This document shows, piece by piece, positions 44,975 through 55,129 of a stretch of 64,000 bases of DNA. The translations under genes and the position numbers were made by a program. The stretch is from Cordylochernes scorpioides (lineage: Eukaryota; Arthropoda; Arachnida; Pseudoscorpiones; Chernetidae): the NCBI GenBank assembly GCA_030710605.1, contig CP092863.1:115510680-115574679 (forward strand), written 5' to 3'. The notes beneath the pieces were generated by a model. That model was not told the origin of the DNA. It did not search any database and worked only from the letters and a program-made list of their open reading frames with translations. Numbering within the stretch: position 1 is the stretch's first letter; each line of letters opens with the position of its first letter.

Positions 44975-45102
44975 AGACTACCATACCACTCAAGGTGGGA
45001 GACATGGTACTCATTGGACAAGAGAGTTTAAAGAGACTACACTGGCCGTTAGCCAGAATAATCCAACTCTATCCAGGAAAAGACGGACTTGTGAGGGTTG
45101 CG
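44975..45102 (+). pseudogene. DUF5641-like C-terminus of BEL/Pao Pol, first part
   Basis: Read one frame away from Pol: IPLKVGDMVLIGQESLKRLH, WPLARIIQLYPGKDGLVRVA. Broken by the hAT insertion at 45103 and resumed at 45771 (VKTSSGDKIRPI), then a stop; a later segment (45965-46010) keeps SYGRPIKRPNRLDLL. Confidence 0.8.
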
Positions 45103-45762
45103 CAGTGTTGGGCAAATATTAATTAAAATGATTTATTAAAGATTAACAATTGATTAATTGTTAATTGTAATTTTCACAATTAACAATTAATCAATTGTTA
45201 ATTGTATTTTTACAATTAACAATTAATTAATTGTTAATTGTATTCATACAATTAACAATTAATTAATTGTTAATTGCACTTTTCTAATTAACAATTAATT
45301 AATTGTTAATTGCACTTCAATTTAATTGAAAAATAATTTTTTAATGCCCAACACTGCATTTCAGTACCACTCTTTTCTCGAACATGCTGTCCAACAATTT
45401 GTGACTCTTTGGCAGATTTGTCATTGTCGCAAAAGAAAAAAGGCGTTCAACTGCAGCTGACGATGGTAAAGGTGTGTTGTATTTAATAAAAACACTTTTT
45501 ATCTCAGGCAGTGTTGGGCAAATATTAATTAAAATGATTTATTAAAGATTAACAATTGATTAATTGTTAATTGTAATTTTCACAATTAACAATTAATCAA
45601 TTGTTAATTGTATTTTTACAATTAACAATTAATTAATTATTAATTGTATTCATACAATTAACAATTAATTAATTGTTAATTGCACTTTTCTAATTAACAA
45701 TTAATTAATTGTTAATTGCACTTCAATTTAATTGAAAAATAATTTTTTAATGCCCAACACTG
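45103..45762. mobile_element. Composite hAT element: two MITEs around a transposase tail
   Basis: 660 bp bounded by CAGTGTTGGGCA and TGCCCAACACTG, with a perfect 8-bp duplication GGGTTGCG (45095-45102, 45763-45770), the hAT signature. It consists of two 254-bp direct copies (45103-45356, 45509-45762), each with both terminal repeats and about five hairpins built on caattaacaattaattaatt. They flank 152 bp of coding remnant. The outer duplication shows that the whole composite inserted as one unit. Confidence 0.92.
45357..45508 (-). pseudogene. hAT transposase C-terminal dimerisation fragment
   Basis: On the minus strand one open frame of about 50 codons covers the whole inter-MITE segment. 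It contains YNTPLPSSAAVERLFS and SHKLLDSMFEKRVVL, the conserved end of the hAT dimerisation domain. In the family this region helps transposase dimers form. No catalytic part is present. Confidence 0.88.
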
Positions 45763-46064
45763 GGGTTGCGAAAGTGAAAACTTCATCAGGTGATAAAATA
45801 CGACCTATTCAAAACTCTACAATTTAGAGATAACGCCTGAGATAAGATGTCGAGACCCTCTAACGGAGCGATCTCCCACACAAGAAGTTCGATTGACAAC
45901 TGAAGAGGACCCTTTGACTTCACAACAAGAGCAACATCACATTAATACCCCGAATGTTGTGTCAAGTTACGGACGGCCCATCAAGAGACCCAACCGATTG
46001 GATCTACTGAACTTTTCCTTCCCATGTTTGAGTCGTCGAGACGCCAACTCAAAGGTGGGAGAAA

Positions 46065-46440
46065 TGTTGGAAAAGAAGACGTCCGAAGCAGCCAATGGGA
46101 GGCCGGCGGAAGCGGCTACGGGGATGCAGCGGCAAAAATGAGAAAAACAATAACAGAAGAACTTGTAAACAACTTTCGAACGCTAGAATTTACCCTGATC
46201 TCCGATTCTTTTAGTGTAAATATTTAAATATATAATTAATTAAATAATACTTTACTTATTTTCTTAAATTGTAATAAATATAATTTTCCCTCCTGTTTTC
46301 GTCGTATATTTAAAAAGTGTTATAAACAGCGACACCTAAATTTTGAACCTTCAACCCCGCCGACCAAGAATAGAGGTGAGTGACTACCTCTATAGAACTT
46401 AGATCGTCGTCACAACACAGAGTGGCGGTGAAATCGCAAT
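46065..46440 (+). repeat. 3' LTR of the BEL/Pao element
   Basis: 376 bp; differs from the 5' LTR at a handful of positions, mainly in the 46310-46350 stretch. Confidence 0.9.
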
Positions 46441-46445
46441 AATAG

Positions 46446-47500
46446 TGACCACGAGGATCGAAACTTCATCTAGGAGTGATATTGCATTTTTGGAACTTCC
46501 TTTTATAGGTGACTGTTGTAAGACTCTTGGAATAGGTATTTTAGAAGAACTATGGACATAAGCTTTTAGGACAGCAGAATTAAATATAATTATAAATATA
46601 TAATATGCTTCGAGCAATCGCTCTTCCGCAAATATCAAATTGTGTCTTTTATTAGAACAATAATGTTACGATGTACTAGAGCGCCATCTGTTATCAAATT
46701 ATAAAACTATTTTAGAGGCGTAATATTCTTTTTAAAATAAAATAATTTCTACTGTCCTTACTGCGATGGAAAAATTAAAGCTCTAGTACATCGTAACATT
46801 ATTGTTCTAATAAAAGACACAATTTGATATTTGCGGAAGAGCGATTGCTCGAAGCATATTATATATTTATAATTATATTTAATTCTGCTGTCCTAAAAGC
46901 TTATGTCCATAGTTCTTCTAAAATACCCATTCCAAGAGTCTTACAACAGTCACCTATAAAGGAAGTTCCAAAAATGCAATATAACAGCGGTATGGTAGAT
47001 TAAACTGGCGAAACCGCTGGGAGGGTTCACCACTGATGAGCCAGGCCCTCCCTTTAATTTTTCCATCGCAGTAAGGACAGTAGAAATTATTTTATTTTAA
47101 AAAGAATATTACGCCTCTAAAATAGTTTTATAATTTGATAACAGATGGCGCTCTAGTACATCGTAACATTATTGTTCTAATAAAAGACACAATTTGATAT
47201 TTGCGGAAGAGCGATTGCTCGAAGCATATTATATATTTATAATTATATTTAATTCTGCTGTCCTAAAAGCTTATGTCCATAGTTCTTCTAAAATACCCAT
47301 TCCAAGAGTCTTACAACAGTCACCTATAAAAGGAAGTTCCAAAAATGCAATATAACAGCGGTATGGTAGATTAAACTGGCGAAACCGCTGGGAGGGTTCA
47401 CCACTGATGAGCCAGGCCCTCCCTTTAATTTTTCCATCGCAGTAAGGACAGTATAAATTATTTTATTTTAAAAAGAATATTACGCCTCTAAAATAGGCTA
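46446..47500. repeat. Foldback family array, GATGAGCCAGGCC
   Basis: One reverse unit (about 46480-46785) is followed by two forward units (about 46786-47156 and 47157-47500, 375 bp each). Each has agcgattgctcgaagcatat, cttatgtccatagttcttct, ggcgaaaccgctgggagggt and ctgatgagccaggccctccc, ending aacagatggcgctctagtac. Single copies are at 38730-38930, 39481-39670, 57919-58345, 61740-61895 and 62310-62570. Non-coding. Confidence 0.8.
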
Positions 47501-47719
47501 AATCAATGTTTAGTTGATTTCTGTTTCACCAGATGGCGCTCTGCCTTCTGTAAAGCACATGTGCTCCTGGTCAGGATATGCCATTTTTAATATTGATTTC
47601 AACACCTGATCTTTTTATCTTTTTTTTTTTTCGTTTTCTCATTTATAAATATATAATATGCTTCGAGCAATCGCTTTTCCGCAAATAACCAATTGTATCT
47701 TTTATTTTAGCAATTATAT
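47501..47719. repeat. Fragment of the 39-kb hammerhead-associated repeat
   Basis: 47500-47635 is the inverse of 39018-39100 plus the ttcaacacctgatctttt block; it lacks the ribozyme motif. The rest resembles the foldback family edge (atgcttcgagcaatcgct). Confidence 0.6.
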
Positions 47720-47866
47720 TATGATGCATTAGCGCGCCATCTGTTATCATACATAATTTCCATTGTAGTAAGGGCAGTATAAATTGTTTATTTTTAAAAA
47801 GAATCATACGCGTCTATAATAGTTTCGAATTTTGATAACAGATGGCGCGCTAATGCATCATAAAGA
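47720..47866. mobile_element. Small MITE with AGCGCGCCATCTGTTAT ends
   Basis: About 147 bp with long terminal inverted repeats (atgatgcattagcgcgccat / atggcgcgctaatgcatcat) and an inner segment gtaagggcagtataaattgt. It is an internally deleted relative of the foldback family. 47867-48064 shows nothing recognised. Confidence 0.7.
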
Positions 47867-48189
47867 AAATACAATGTTGGGAAAATTGAAGAGAAGACGA
47901 CCTCCAATGAGCTGGTTAGAAGGGATCAAGAAAACTAGCAAAGGTCACTAGATGAGCTGAGTGATGGTCACTAACAGATCAAATTGGATAATTTTTGTCC
48001 ATATAGTCATGTATTGACAGATATGGAATGAGACATACATCCTTTTTATTATTAAATTGATAAGTGGGGGTCGATGGAAGGATGGTCTAAAATATTGGTT
48101 TTTGACCGCTACAACCCAGATTCGAATCCCGCATTGGGCACTTTTTTCTAATTAAAAAAATATATGTGAAAAAATAATAGAAAAAAAAA

Positions 48190-48475
48190 ATAAAAGGTCA
48201 GGTGTTGGTATTAAAAATAAAGAAGGCATATCCTGATCAGGAGCACATATGCTTTTTAGATGACAGAGCGCCATCTAGTGGAACAGAAATCAACTAAACA
48301 TTGATTTAGCTTGTTCCCTGATATTTGGCCAACCCATTTTCTCATTCAATTTTAGGGAACAGGCTGAATCAATGTTTAGTTGATTTCTGTTCCAATAGAT
48401 GGCGCTCTGCTATCTAAAAAGCTCATGTGCTCCTGATCAGAATATACTTTTTTTATTTAGAAAAAAAAAAATATA
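48190..48475. repeat. Foldback copy of the GGCATATCCTGACCAGG family
   Basis: Inverted arms at 48215-48335 and 48350-48455 share aggagcacatatgc / gctcatgtgctcctgatcag and gatggcgctctgc. A relative of 39018-39490 lacking the ribozyme motif. Confidence 0.65.
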
Positions 48476-48485
48476 TATACGTATA

Positions 48486-50505
48486 TGTCATAATATATGC
48501 TCTTCCAGGAATAATAAAGTAAATCTACAGTCGACCAGAGAGAGAGAGAGACTTAGAGAGAGAACGCAGCTAAGTTACGGCCATATTGAACCACTGGCCA
48601 CATGCCCGAGGGGGCTTTTCTTGGAACCCTCAGACCTATTTTTGGACAGTCGGGGGGTGGTGGCGACACGAACGGTCGTTCAGCGGTGACATCCCCTCGC
48701 GCTACCTCTCTCTCGCTTGTTGCCTGAAATTCCTCTACCTATTTGTGGCGTGATTATTTCCCTTTCCCCACCACAATATTATCACTATATTGCCACATTG
48801 AAAGTCGACAGGATCATCACAGAAGAGTCGACAGGATCATATCACATAAAGAGTCGACAGGATCATATCAAATAGATTTGAAGACAGGGTCCATGTGGCG
48901 AACGTGTGGCGCGAGAAGAAGAAGCGAACTGTGCCGCTCGATGCAGATTGTTCAAGTGAGAACAAAAGGGAGTTGATAAATATCTAGCAGTTAGTCAATC
49001 TGCATCCTGTGACGAACACACCATTGGCTAGATGGTGTGGGTCGGTGGATATGCTAGAGATGAACTACGAAATATATTATCATAAATGAAGGGCGAAGAT
49101 TAGGATTTTGAAATGACAATATAGAAGTTCGATAATTGATTAATCAATAATTCTCTATAAAAGGTCCTGAGCTGGTAGAAGGTTAACAAAGTTGTAAGAA
49201 TGAGAGGGGCATTCAGGGGAGAATAGATAAGAGTCACCAAGGGTTGGTTGTAAGCAAGGCTCACGTGGTGGTTGGAATTCTTCGACGCCTGAATTACAGG
49301 GTGAATTTTGAGTCGTTTAGGGAAAGGAATTATTTTTCGTGAGCCGTGCTTACAAGTAGGAGAGGTCATATACAAATAGGTATACAAAAGTTTAGGTGCT
49401 GGAGGCATATTTTTATAGATAAATCGATTATGAAAAATCTATTGTTAATAGTAAAAATCGTAAAGCATTAATAGGTAGAATTCCCTTTTTTTTAAGTTAC
49501 GTTAAAATGGAGATTATTTAATTAAAATGACGATTGTTAAATTCTACTGGTAAGGTAACTAATTAAATGAGTTACAAATAACTAGATAAATAATATGGAG
49601 AATAAAATCATTGTTAATAGGCGTGGAGAGAATAAATGGAGCTAATTATGTAAATATTGGGACAATTTACAAGGAATGACTTATTTAAAGAATGAATGGT
49701 AGGAGTTAAAACAATTACACTCACGAGTTATGTTGGTTTAGGGCGCAGGTAAGTTCATTGAGCTTCGGGAGAGTTCTGTCTGTGACACTGTGCGTACCAG
49801 TGTTGTACATCACAGTAGCGGCAGGGATATGGCGGAGTCTTGTCCATGATGGAGGAAGGTGTCTTGCCCTGGCACGGTGGTCGTTCTTGGGCAGATCTAG
49901 TGCTGGAAGAAGTGCGTGGCAGCTCCATCTCCGTCGTAGGTGAATACTTCTTCGGGATCACGGTTCAAAGGTTGGCGAAGAAGGGGTTGAGGGCTCGAAG
50001 AGGAGTGGTTACAGTTGAGTTGGGTTTGGCCGATCATCGTGGCTTGGCTTCTTGTTTCTTCATACTCCGGTATATGAGGGATTTGCTTCCCGGCCAGGTC
50101 TTATCCTGTCGACTCTTTATGTGATATGATCCTGTCGACTCTTTATGTGATATGATCCTGTCAACTCTTCTGTGATGATCCTGTCGACTTTCAATGTGGC
50201 AATATAGTGATAATAATGTGGTGGGGAAAGGGAAATAATCACGCCACAAATAGGTAGAGGAATTTCAGGCAACAGGCGAGAGAGAGGTAGCGCGAGGGGA
50301 TGTCACCGCTGAACGACCGTTCGTGTCGCCACCACCCCCCCGACTGTCTAAAAATAGGTCTGAGGGTTCCAAGAAAAGCCCCCTCCGGCATGTGGCCAGT
50401 GGTTCAATATGGCCGTAACTTAGCTGCGTTCTCTCTCTACGTCTCTCTCTCTCTGGTCGACTGTAGATTTACTTTATTATTCCTGGAAGAGCATATATTA
50501 TGACA
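48486..50505. mobile_element. 2-kb element with ~390-bp inverted repeats
   Basis: Both ends begin TGTCATAATATATGC and run inward for 378 bp (to 48863) and 403 bp (from 50103). They carry an aataataaagtaaatctaca block, GA/CT runs and, at the inner edge, two to three copies of gtcgacaggatcatat. The arms look like LTRs (TG start, AATAAA-like signal) but lie in opposite orientation. The interior holds a Gag-type zinc knuckle on the minus strand. It is either an LTR element rearranged by inversion or a foldback transposon. Confidence 0.7.
49740..49961 (-). pseudogene. Gag-like zinc-knuckle fragment
   Basis: The minus-strand frame ends with PPYPCRYCDVQHWYAQCHRQ, a Cys-x2-Cys-x3-His-x4-Cys knuckle like those at the end of some arthropod retrotransposon Gag proteins. 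A proline/serine-rich stretch precedes it. No protease or polymerase follows within the element. 48864-49739 shows no other domain. Confidence 0.5.
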
Positions 50506-50700
50506 TATATATATATATATACTCCAATGGGACCCCCAATTCTTGCAAAAGTCCAACCCCACCAGCGAGTACAAGTAACCAAACAGGGCTCTGGCATATT
50601 TGTAAGTGCAAAAGTTGAACTGATTTTCACATGTGTAGACATGGGGTGCGCTTACAGTAAAAGCAGTCGCTAACTACCCAGCATGATTATCATGGCCTGT

Positions 50701-51004
50701 ACCTGTATATGTGTAGAAATAAAGTTATAATATTTAAACTTTATAAATTATTTATTTTTACAAATTGATTCTCTCTCCCAATATTTTTTTTTATTTTTGT
50801 TGACTTTGCTTAGAATTATTAATGAAACTGATTCCAAGAATATTAATTAAACATTATATTTATTGATTTACAAGAGAGAGAACAAAATATAAAAGGGAAA
50901 CTAATATTGAAACAAAGGAACTTATTTCTGTTTCGGGTAGCGCCTATTTACCTGTTAGCTTTCACACACTCTGTGGTAACAATTAATTAATATATATACA
51001 ACAA
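50701..51004. other. AT-rich spacer
   Basis: AT-rich, with no repeat of the local families and no gene seen. Confidence 0.5.
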
Positions 51005-51303
51005 TTTTTTGCTTATCCCTAGAACACGTGGTACAGGCCATGATAATCATGGTGGGTAGTTAGCGACTGCTTTTACTGTAAGCGCACCACATGTCTACAC
51101 ACGTGAAAAGCAGTTCAACTTTGCACTTACAAATGTGCCAGAGCCCCGTTTGGTTACTTGCACTCGCTGGTGGGGTTGGACTTTTGCGGGGGCCATTGGA
51201 GCATTTTTTTTTTAAAACAGAAAAAAGTGTCCAATACGGGAATCGAACCCGGGTCCTAGTGGTCGAAAACCAAACGGTTTAACCAGCCTTCCACCGACCC
51301 CAC
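51005..51303 (-). mobile_element. tRNA-derived SINE, full length
   Basis: Minus strand: head near 51235-51303 with B box GGGTTCGATTCC, and 3' end ctagggataagc at 51010-51021. Very similar to 10645-10944. 51304-51654 contains only a SINE 3' scrap (51515-51565, minus) and no gene. Confidence 0.85.
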
Positions 51304-51654
51304 CAATAATAATATTTTTTATAAATAATCTTATTGAGATCTTATAAAAAGGTAAATACTACCTTACAATAAATTAATTATTTTCAAATATGAACATCAT
51401 TTATTTCCATGACAAAATAGTCATCAAAATTCAACTTGATGGACACCAACACAACAACAAACATGGAACTTGAACAAAATTATTTATTTTCTACTACCCT
51501 TAAAATGGATTTATTTTTATTCCTAGTACACGTGTTACAGGCCATGATAATCATGGTGGGTAGTTTTTTTTATTTATTTAAAGCGCTATGTCCCCCTAGG
51601 GACACTTGCGCTGTCATACATGTATGCCTTTACATTTGTCTAAACATATATATA

Positions 51655-51815
51655 CAATTAAACCTGTCTATAGCGCTCCCTCTAAATAGCATCTTCCTCT
51701 CTATAGCGCCCAATTTTAAACATTAAAATGTAAACATTTTACATTAAAAGTGACCTGTCTATAGCACCCTATTTTAGTGAGTCCCAAGAGGGGACGCTAT
51801 AGACAGGCCTAACTG
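51655..51815. mobile_element. pogo/Tigger-like MITE, second family
   Basis: 161 bp with ends CAATTAAACCTGTCTATAGCG and its inverted partner CGCTATAGACAGGCCTAACTG, flanked by TA. Different family from the CAGTAGAACC MITEs. Confidence 0.75.
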
Positions 51816-52307
51816 TATATATATATAGATGGAAATTTTGCCGGGGGAGGATATTCATCTATAAAAGTCACCTCTCCCGTCAAAATAGATGGTCAATAGA
51901 TGGCGTCTAGTTTTGAAGTATATTTTGATGGGAGAGAGAGGTGACGTATATACACACACTCATGGATAAAACTTAAGGAAGAAAGAAGACTTTGATGTCA
52001 CCTGTCATCTATTTTTTTAAGGAGACAGAGGCTGTTCACGCTTGGTTATCTCGAGTGTCTTCAATAAAGGTTGTAGGCCGTGAATAGAATAGTCATAACA
52101 ATAAGAAAGAGAGAGGTGGGTAGTAGTTAGTGACTTCTTTTACTGTAAGTATACCACATGTATGAAGCAGTTGGACTTTTGCTCTTATAAATGTGCCAGA
52201 GCCTCGTTTTGCCGGGCATTTTGTTTATACACAGATAACATTCCTGACCTTCTTTTATGAAAAACCAATATTCTGGGAAAATTCAAGTTAAACCACCTAG
52301 AGAGGAC
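51816..52307. repeat. Repeat fragments
   Basis: 51840-51950 has an imperfect inverted repeat around cacctctcccgtcaaaatag. 51957-52070 is the left part of the CACTCATGG MITE. 52105-52210 is a SINE 3' fragment on the minus strand. No gene. Confidence 0.55.
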
Positions 52308-53065
52308 ACAAGGTAATAAAACCAAATCCAAATAAATAAATAGTGTGTGACGTTTCAGTAACAGTATTGTTACCATCTTCAGACAAAAGTGGCCTATGGC
52401 CATACCACATTGAAAACACGGATTCTCGTTCGATCACCCAAGTTAAGCAACGTTTGGGCACGGTCAGTACTTGGTAGGGTGACCACCTGGGAACACCAGG
52501 AGCTGTAGGCTATTACATTCAGTACTTTTGTCTGAAGATGGTAACAAAGCTGTTACCGAAAACTAAACACACTATTTATTTGGATTTGGTCTTATTACCT
52601 TGTGTTTATAATCTACTAGCCGAATGACCCGGGCAACGCCCGTGTTTTACCCGATTGAATGTTTTGATTCAAATACTATTTGTTACAATTATAAATTGGC
52701 GCCTTAAATAAATGCATATTTTAGTTAATAACTATAGCCTATGTGCTTTATCTATGTACTGTTGGCTTCCGTAGGCGTCTCTTACTGGGAAAAAGAAAGA
52801 GAGGATTCCATTTGGTTATTAACTAATATATGCATTTATTTAAGGAGTGACCCGCTCCAACACAATAGTTACAAAAACGAAAAAGCGAGTGGGGGGGAGG
52901 ACATGATGGGGGGGGGGGGCAAAGGTGGCGTGTTCGTACCCAACCAATAGGAGAGCGCCATTCCAAAAAAAAAAGCAAACGGTGACAGACATGAAAAATG
53001 AATGACGGATTAAGAACGCATGACGCTTGTAACTGTATATAGAATAATCCAAATTGTGCCTTATC
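52308..53065. repeat. Composite MITE carrying a 5S rRNA gene
   Basis: 52308-52610 is a GGTAATAAGACC palindrome whose loop holds the 5S copy. At 52615 the gccgaatgacccgggc family begins and runs to about 53040, and the palindrome's outer end resumes (aatccaaattgtgccttatc). The junctions are as at 11880-12535, where no 5S gene is present. 53066-53358 holds a decayed palindrome (53160-53310). Confidence 0.75.
52392..52510 (+). rRNA. 5S ribosomal RNA
   Basis: 119 nt from GCCTATGGCC to GCTGTAGGC. The ends pair as helix I (GCCTAT with GTAGGC, one wobble). Conserved eukaryotic 5S blocks are present: CATACCAC, TCGATCACCCAAGTTAAGCA (internal promoter box A region), GGTCAGTACTTGG and GGGTGACCACCTGGGAACAC (box C region). 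The sequence after the gene (tattacattcagtac) has no strong T run; only tttt occurs near 52521. A few substitutions from the animal consensus suggest either a divergent functional copy or a pseudogene. Confidence 0.88.
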
Positions 53066-53358
53066 ACCAAGAGAGAAGAAATTTATTTAAAGAAAACCTA
53101 TCGGAGAGACTTAGAAAGTAAGAAATCATTCTGATTTGATAATCATATATTTAAATTATATATTAGAAACACAAGGTAATAAGATCAAATAAATAATGTG
53201 TTACCATATTCAGAAATATAGAGCAAAAGTTCATAACTTTTATCTGATAATAGTAATATTATTACCAATAGATAACATACTATTTATTTATTATATAATT
53301 TGGTCTTACTTTAAAAAAAAGACAGTTTTAAGCATTAAAGTGGAAATTTTTAATAAGT

Positions 53359-54712
53359 AGCAACTCTCCAGTAAGAGGACACCTCTCTGTAAAGGATAGT
53401 TTGGGTTTGTAACTAGGTGTTGTCCTTTACAGAGAGGGAGTTCTACTGTAGCAACTCTCCAGTAAGAGGACACCTCTCTGTAAAGGATAGTTTGGCTCTG
53501 TAACTAGGAGTTGTCCTTTACAGAGATGTAGTTCTACTGTAGCAACTCTCCAGTAAGAGGAAACCTCTCTGTAAAGGATAGTTTGGCTCTGTAACTAGGT
53601 GTTGTCCTTTACAGAGAGGTAGTTCTACTGTAGCAACTCTCCAGTAAGAGGACACCTCTCTGTAAAGGATAGTTTGGCTCTGTAACTAGGTGTTGTCCTT
53701 TACAAAGATGTAGTTCTACTGTAGCAACTCTCCAGTAAGAGGAAACCTCTCTGTAAAGGATAGTTTGGGTTTGTAACTAGGTGTTGTCCTTTACAAAGAT
53801 GTAGTTCTACTGTAGCAACTCTCCAGTAAGAGGACACCTCTCTGTGAAGGATAGTTTGGCTCTGTAACTAGGTGTTGTCCTTTACAGAGATGTAGTTCTA
53901 CTGTAGCAACTCTCCAGTAAGAGGAAACCTCTCTGTAAAGGATAGTTTGGCTCTGTAACTAGGTGTTGTCCTTTACAAAGATGTAGTTCTACTGTAGCAA
54001 CTCTCCAGTAAGAGGACACCTCTCTGTAAAGGATAGTTTGGGTTTGTAACTAGGTGTTGTCCTTTACAAAGATGTAGTTCTACTGTAGCAACTCTCCAGT
54101 AAGAGGACACCTCTCTGTAAAGGATAGTTTGGCTCTGTAACTAGGTGTCCTTTACAGAGATGTAGTTCTACTGTAGCAACTCTCCAGTACGAGGACACCT
54201 CTCTGTAAAGGATAGTTTGGCTTTGTAACTAGGTGTTGTCCTTTACAGAGATGTAGTTCTACTGTAGCAACTCTCCAGTAAGAGGACACCTCTCTGTAAA
54301 GGATAGTTTGGCTCTGTAACTAGGTGTTGTCCTTTACAAAGATGTAGTTCTACTGTAGCAACTCTCCAGTAAGAGGACACCTCTCTGTAAAGGATAGTTT
54401 GGCTCTGTAACTAGGTGTTGTCCTTTACAAAGATGTAGTTCTACTGTAGCAACTCTCCAGTAAGAGGACACCTCTCTGTAAAGGATAGTTTGGCTCTGTA
54501 ACTAGGTGTCCTTTACAGAGATGTAGTTCTACTGTAGCAACTCTCCAGTACGAGGACACCTCTCTGTAAAGGATAGTTTGGCTTTGTAACTAGGTGTTGT
54601 CCTTTACAGAGAGGGAGTTCTACTGTAGCAACTCTCCAGTAAGAGGACACCTCTCTGTAAAGGATAGTTTGGCTTTGTAACTAGGTGTTGTCCTTTACAA
54701 AGAGGTTCTATA
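53359..54712. repeat. Satellite of ~91-bp units from a pogo-like MITE
   Basis: Fifteen units, each starting gcaactctccagtaagagga (53360, 53452, 53541 and so on to 54626), at 87-92 bp spacing. Each unit contains taaaggatagtttggct and gtgttgtcctttacagag and ends tagttctactgta. The unit is the inner and right-terminal part of the CAGTAGAACC MITE. Two alternating subtypes (acagagatgtag and acaaagatgtag) suggest higher-order amplification. Confidence 0.92.
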
Positions 54713-54934
54713 CAATTACAATATTCCTGGAAAATTAAAGGGAAAAAATACCCCAAAAAAAATTGGTATAAGGTTTACCTATTTTTATGAATTTATCCAA
54801 GCTGGTTTTTTATTCTATAATCCATACTTTCTATACAGAGATTAACCAAATCATTTGATTCAATTTTAAACAGGGAAATTTGCCTATTTACATATCTCCC
54901 TATCCAACATGTTGTTATTAAGGTACATCAAACA

Positions 54935-55115
54935 CAAGGTAATAAGACCAAAAATCCAAATAAATAAATAGTATGTGAGGTTTCGGTAACAACGTTGTTA
55001 CCATCTTTAGACAAAAGTACCGAATCGACAAAAGTTTTTTTTGTCTGATGATGGTAAAAAACACTGTTATTGGAACCTCATACATTTATTTAGATTTAGT
55101 CTTATTACCTTGTGT
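54935..55115. repeat. GGTAATAAGACC palindrome
   Basis: Arms ggtaataagacc (54940) and ggatttagtcttattacctt-like sequence (55110), with hairpins ggtaacaacgttgttacc and a decayed partner. Non-coding. Confidence 0.7.
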
Positions 55116-55129
55116 TTCTCACCGTAAGA

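Larger units (their letters stand above)
40294..46440 (+). mobile_element. BEL/Pao retrotransposon (integrase-deleted)
   Basis: LTRs at 40294-40668 and 46065-46440 are about 98 per cent alike by eye. AATAG is duplicated at 40289-40293 and 46441-46445. A primer-site region (ttttggcatcccagccggga) follows the 5' LTR, and a purine tract (aaaggtgggagaaa) precedes the 3' LTR. Gag and Pol follow BEL/Pao order. The integrase core is missing, and a 660-bp hAT element sits near the 3' end. Confidence 0.93.
48065..50700 (+). mobile_element. SINE split by nested insertions
   Basis: The SINE head with tRNA-like B box (gattcgaatcccgc) lies at 48065-48160. Its body and 3' domain resume at about 50520 (ctccaatgggacccccaatt) and end near 50700. 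Between them sit a foldback repeat (48190-48475) and the 2-kb inverted-repeat element (48486-50505). The split point is the A/T-rich link of the SINE. Confidence 0.75.

Noticed and set aside
53359-54712. CRISPR-like regular repeats
   Set aside because: No unique spacers; the whole unit repeats head to tail, in an animal genome.
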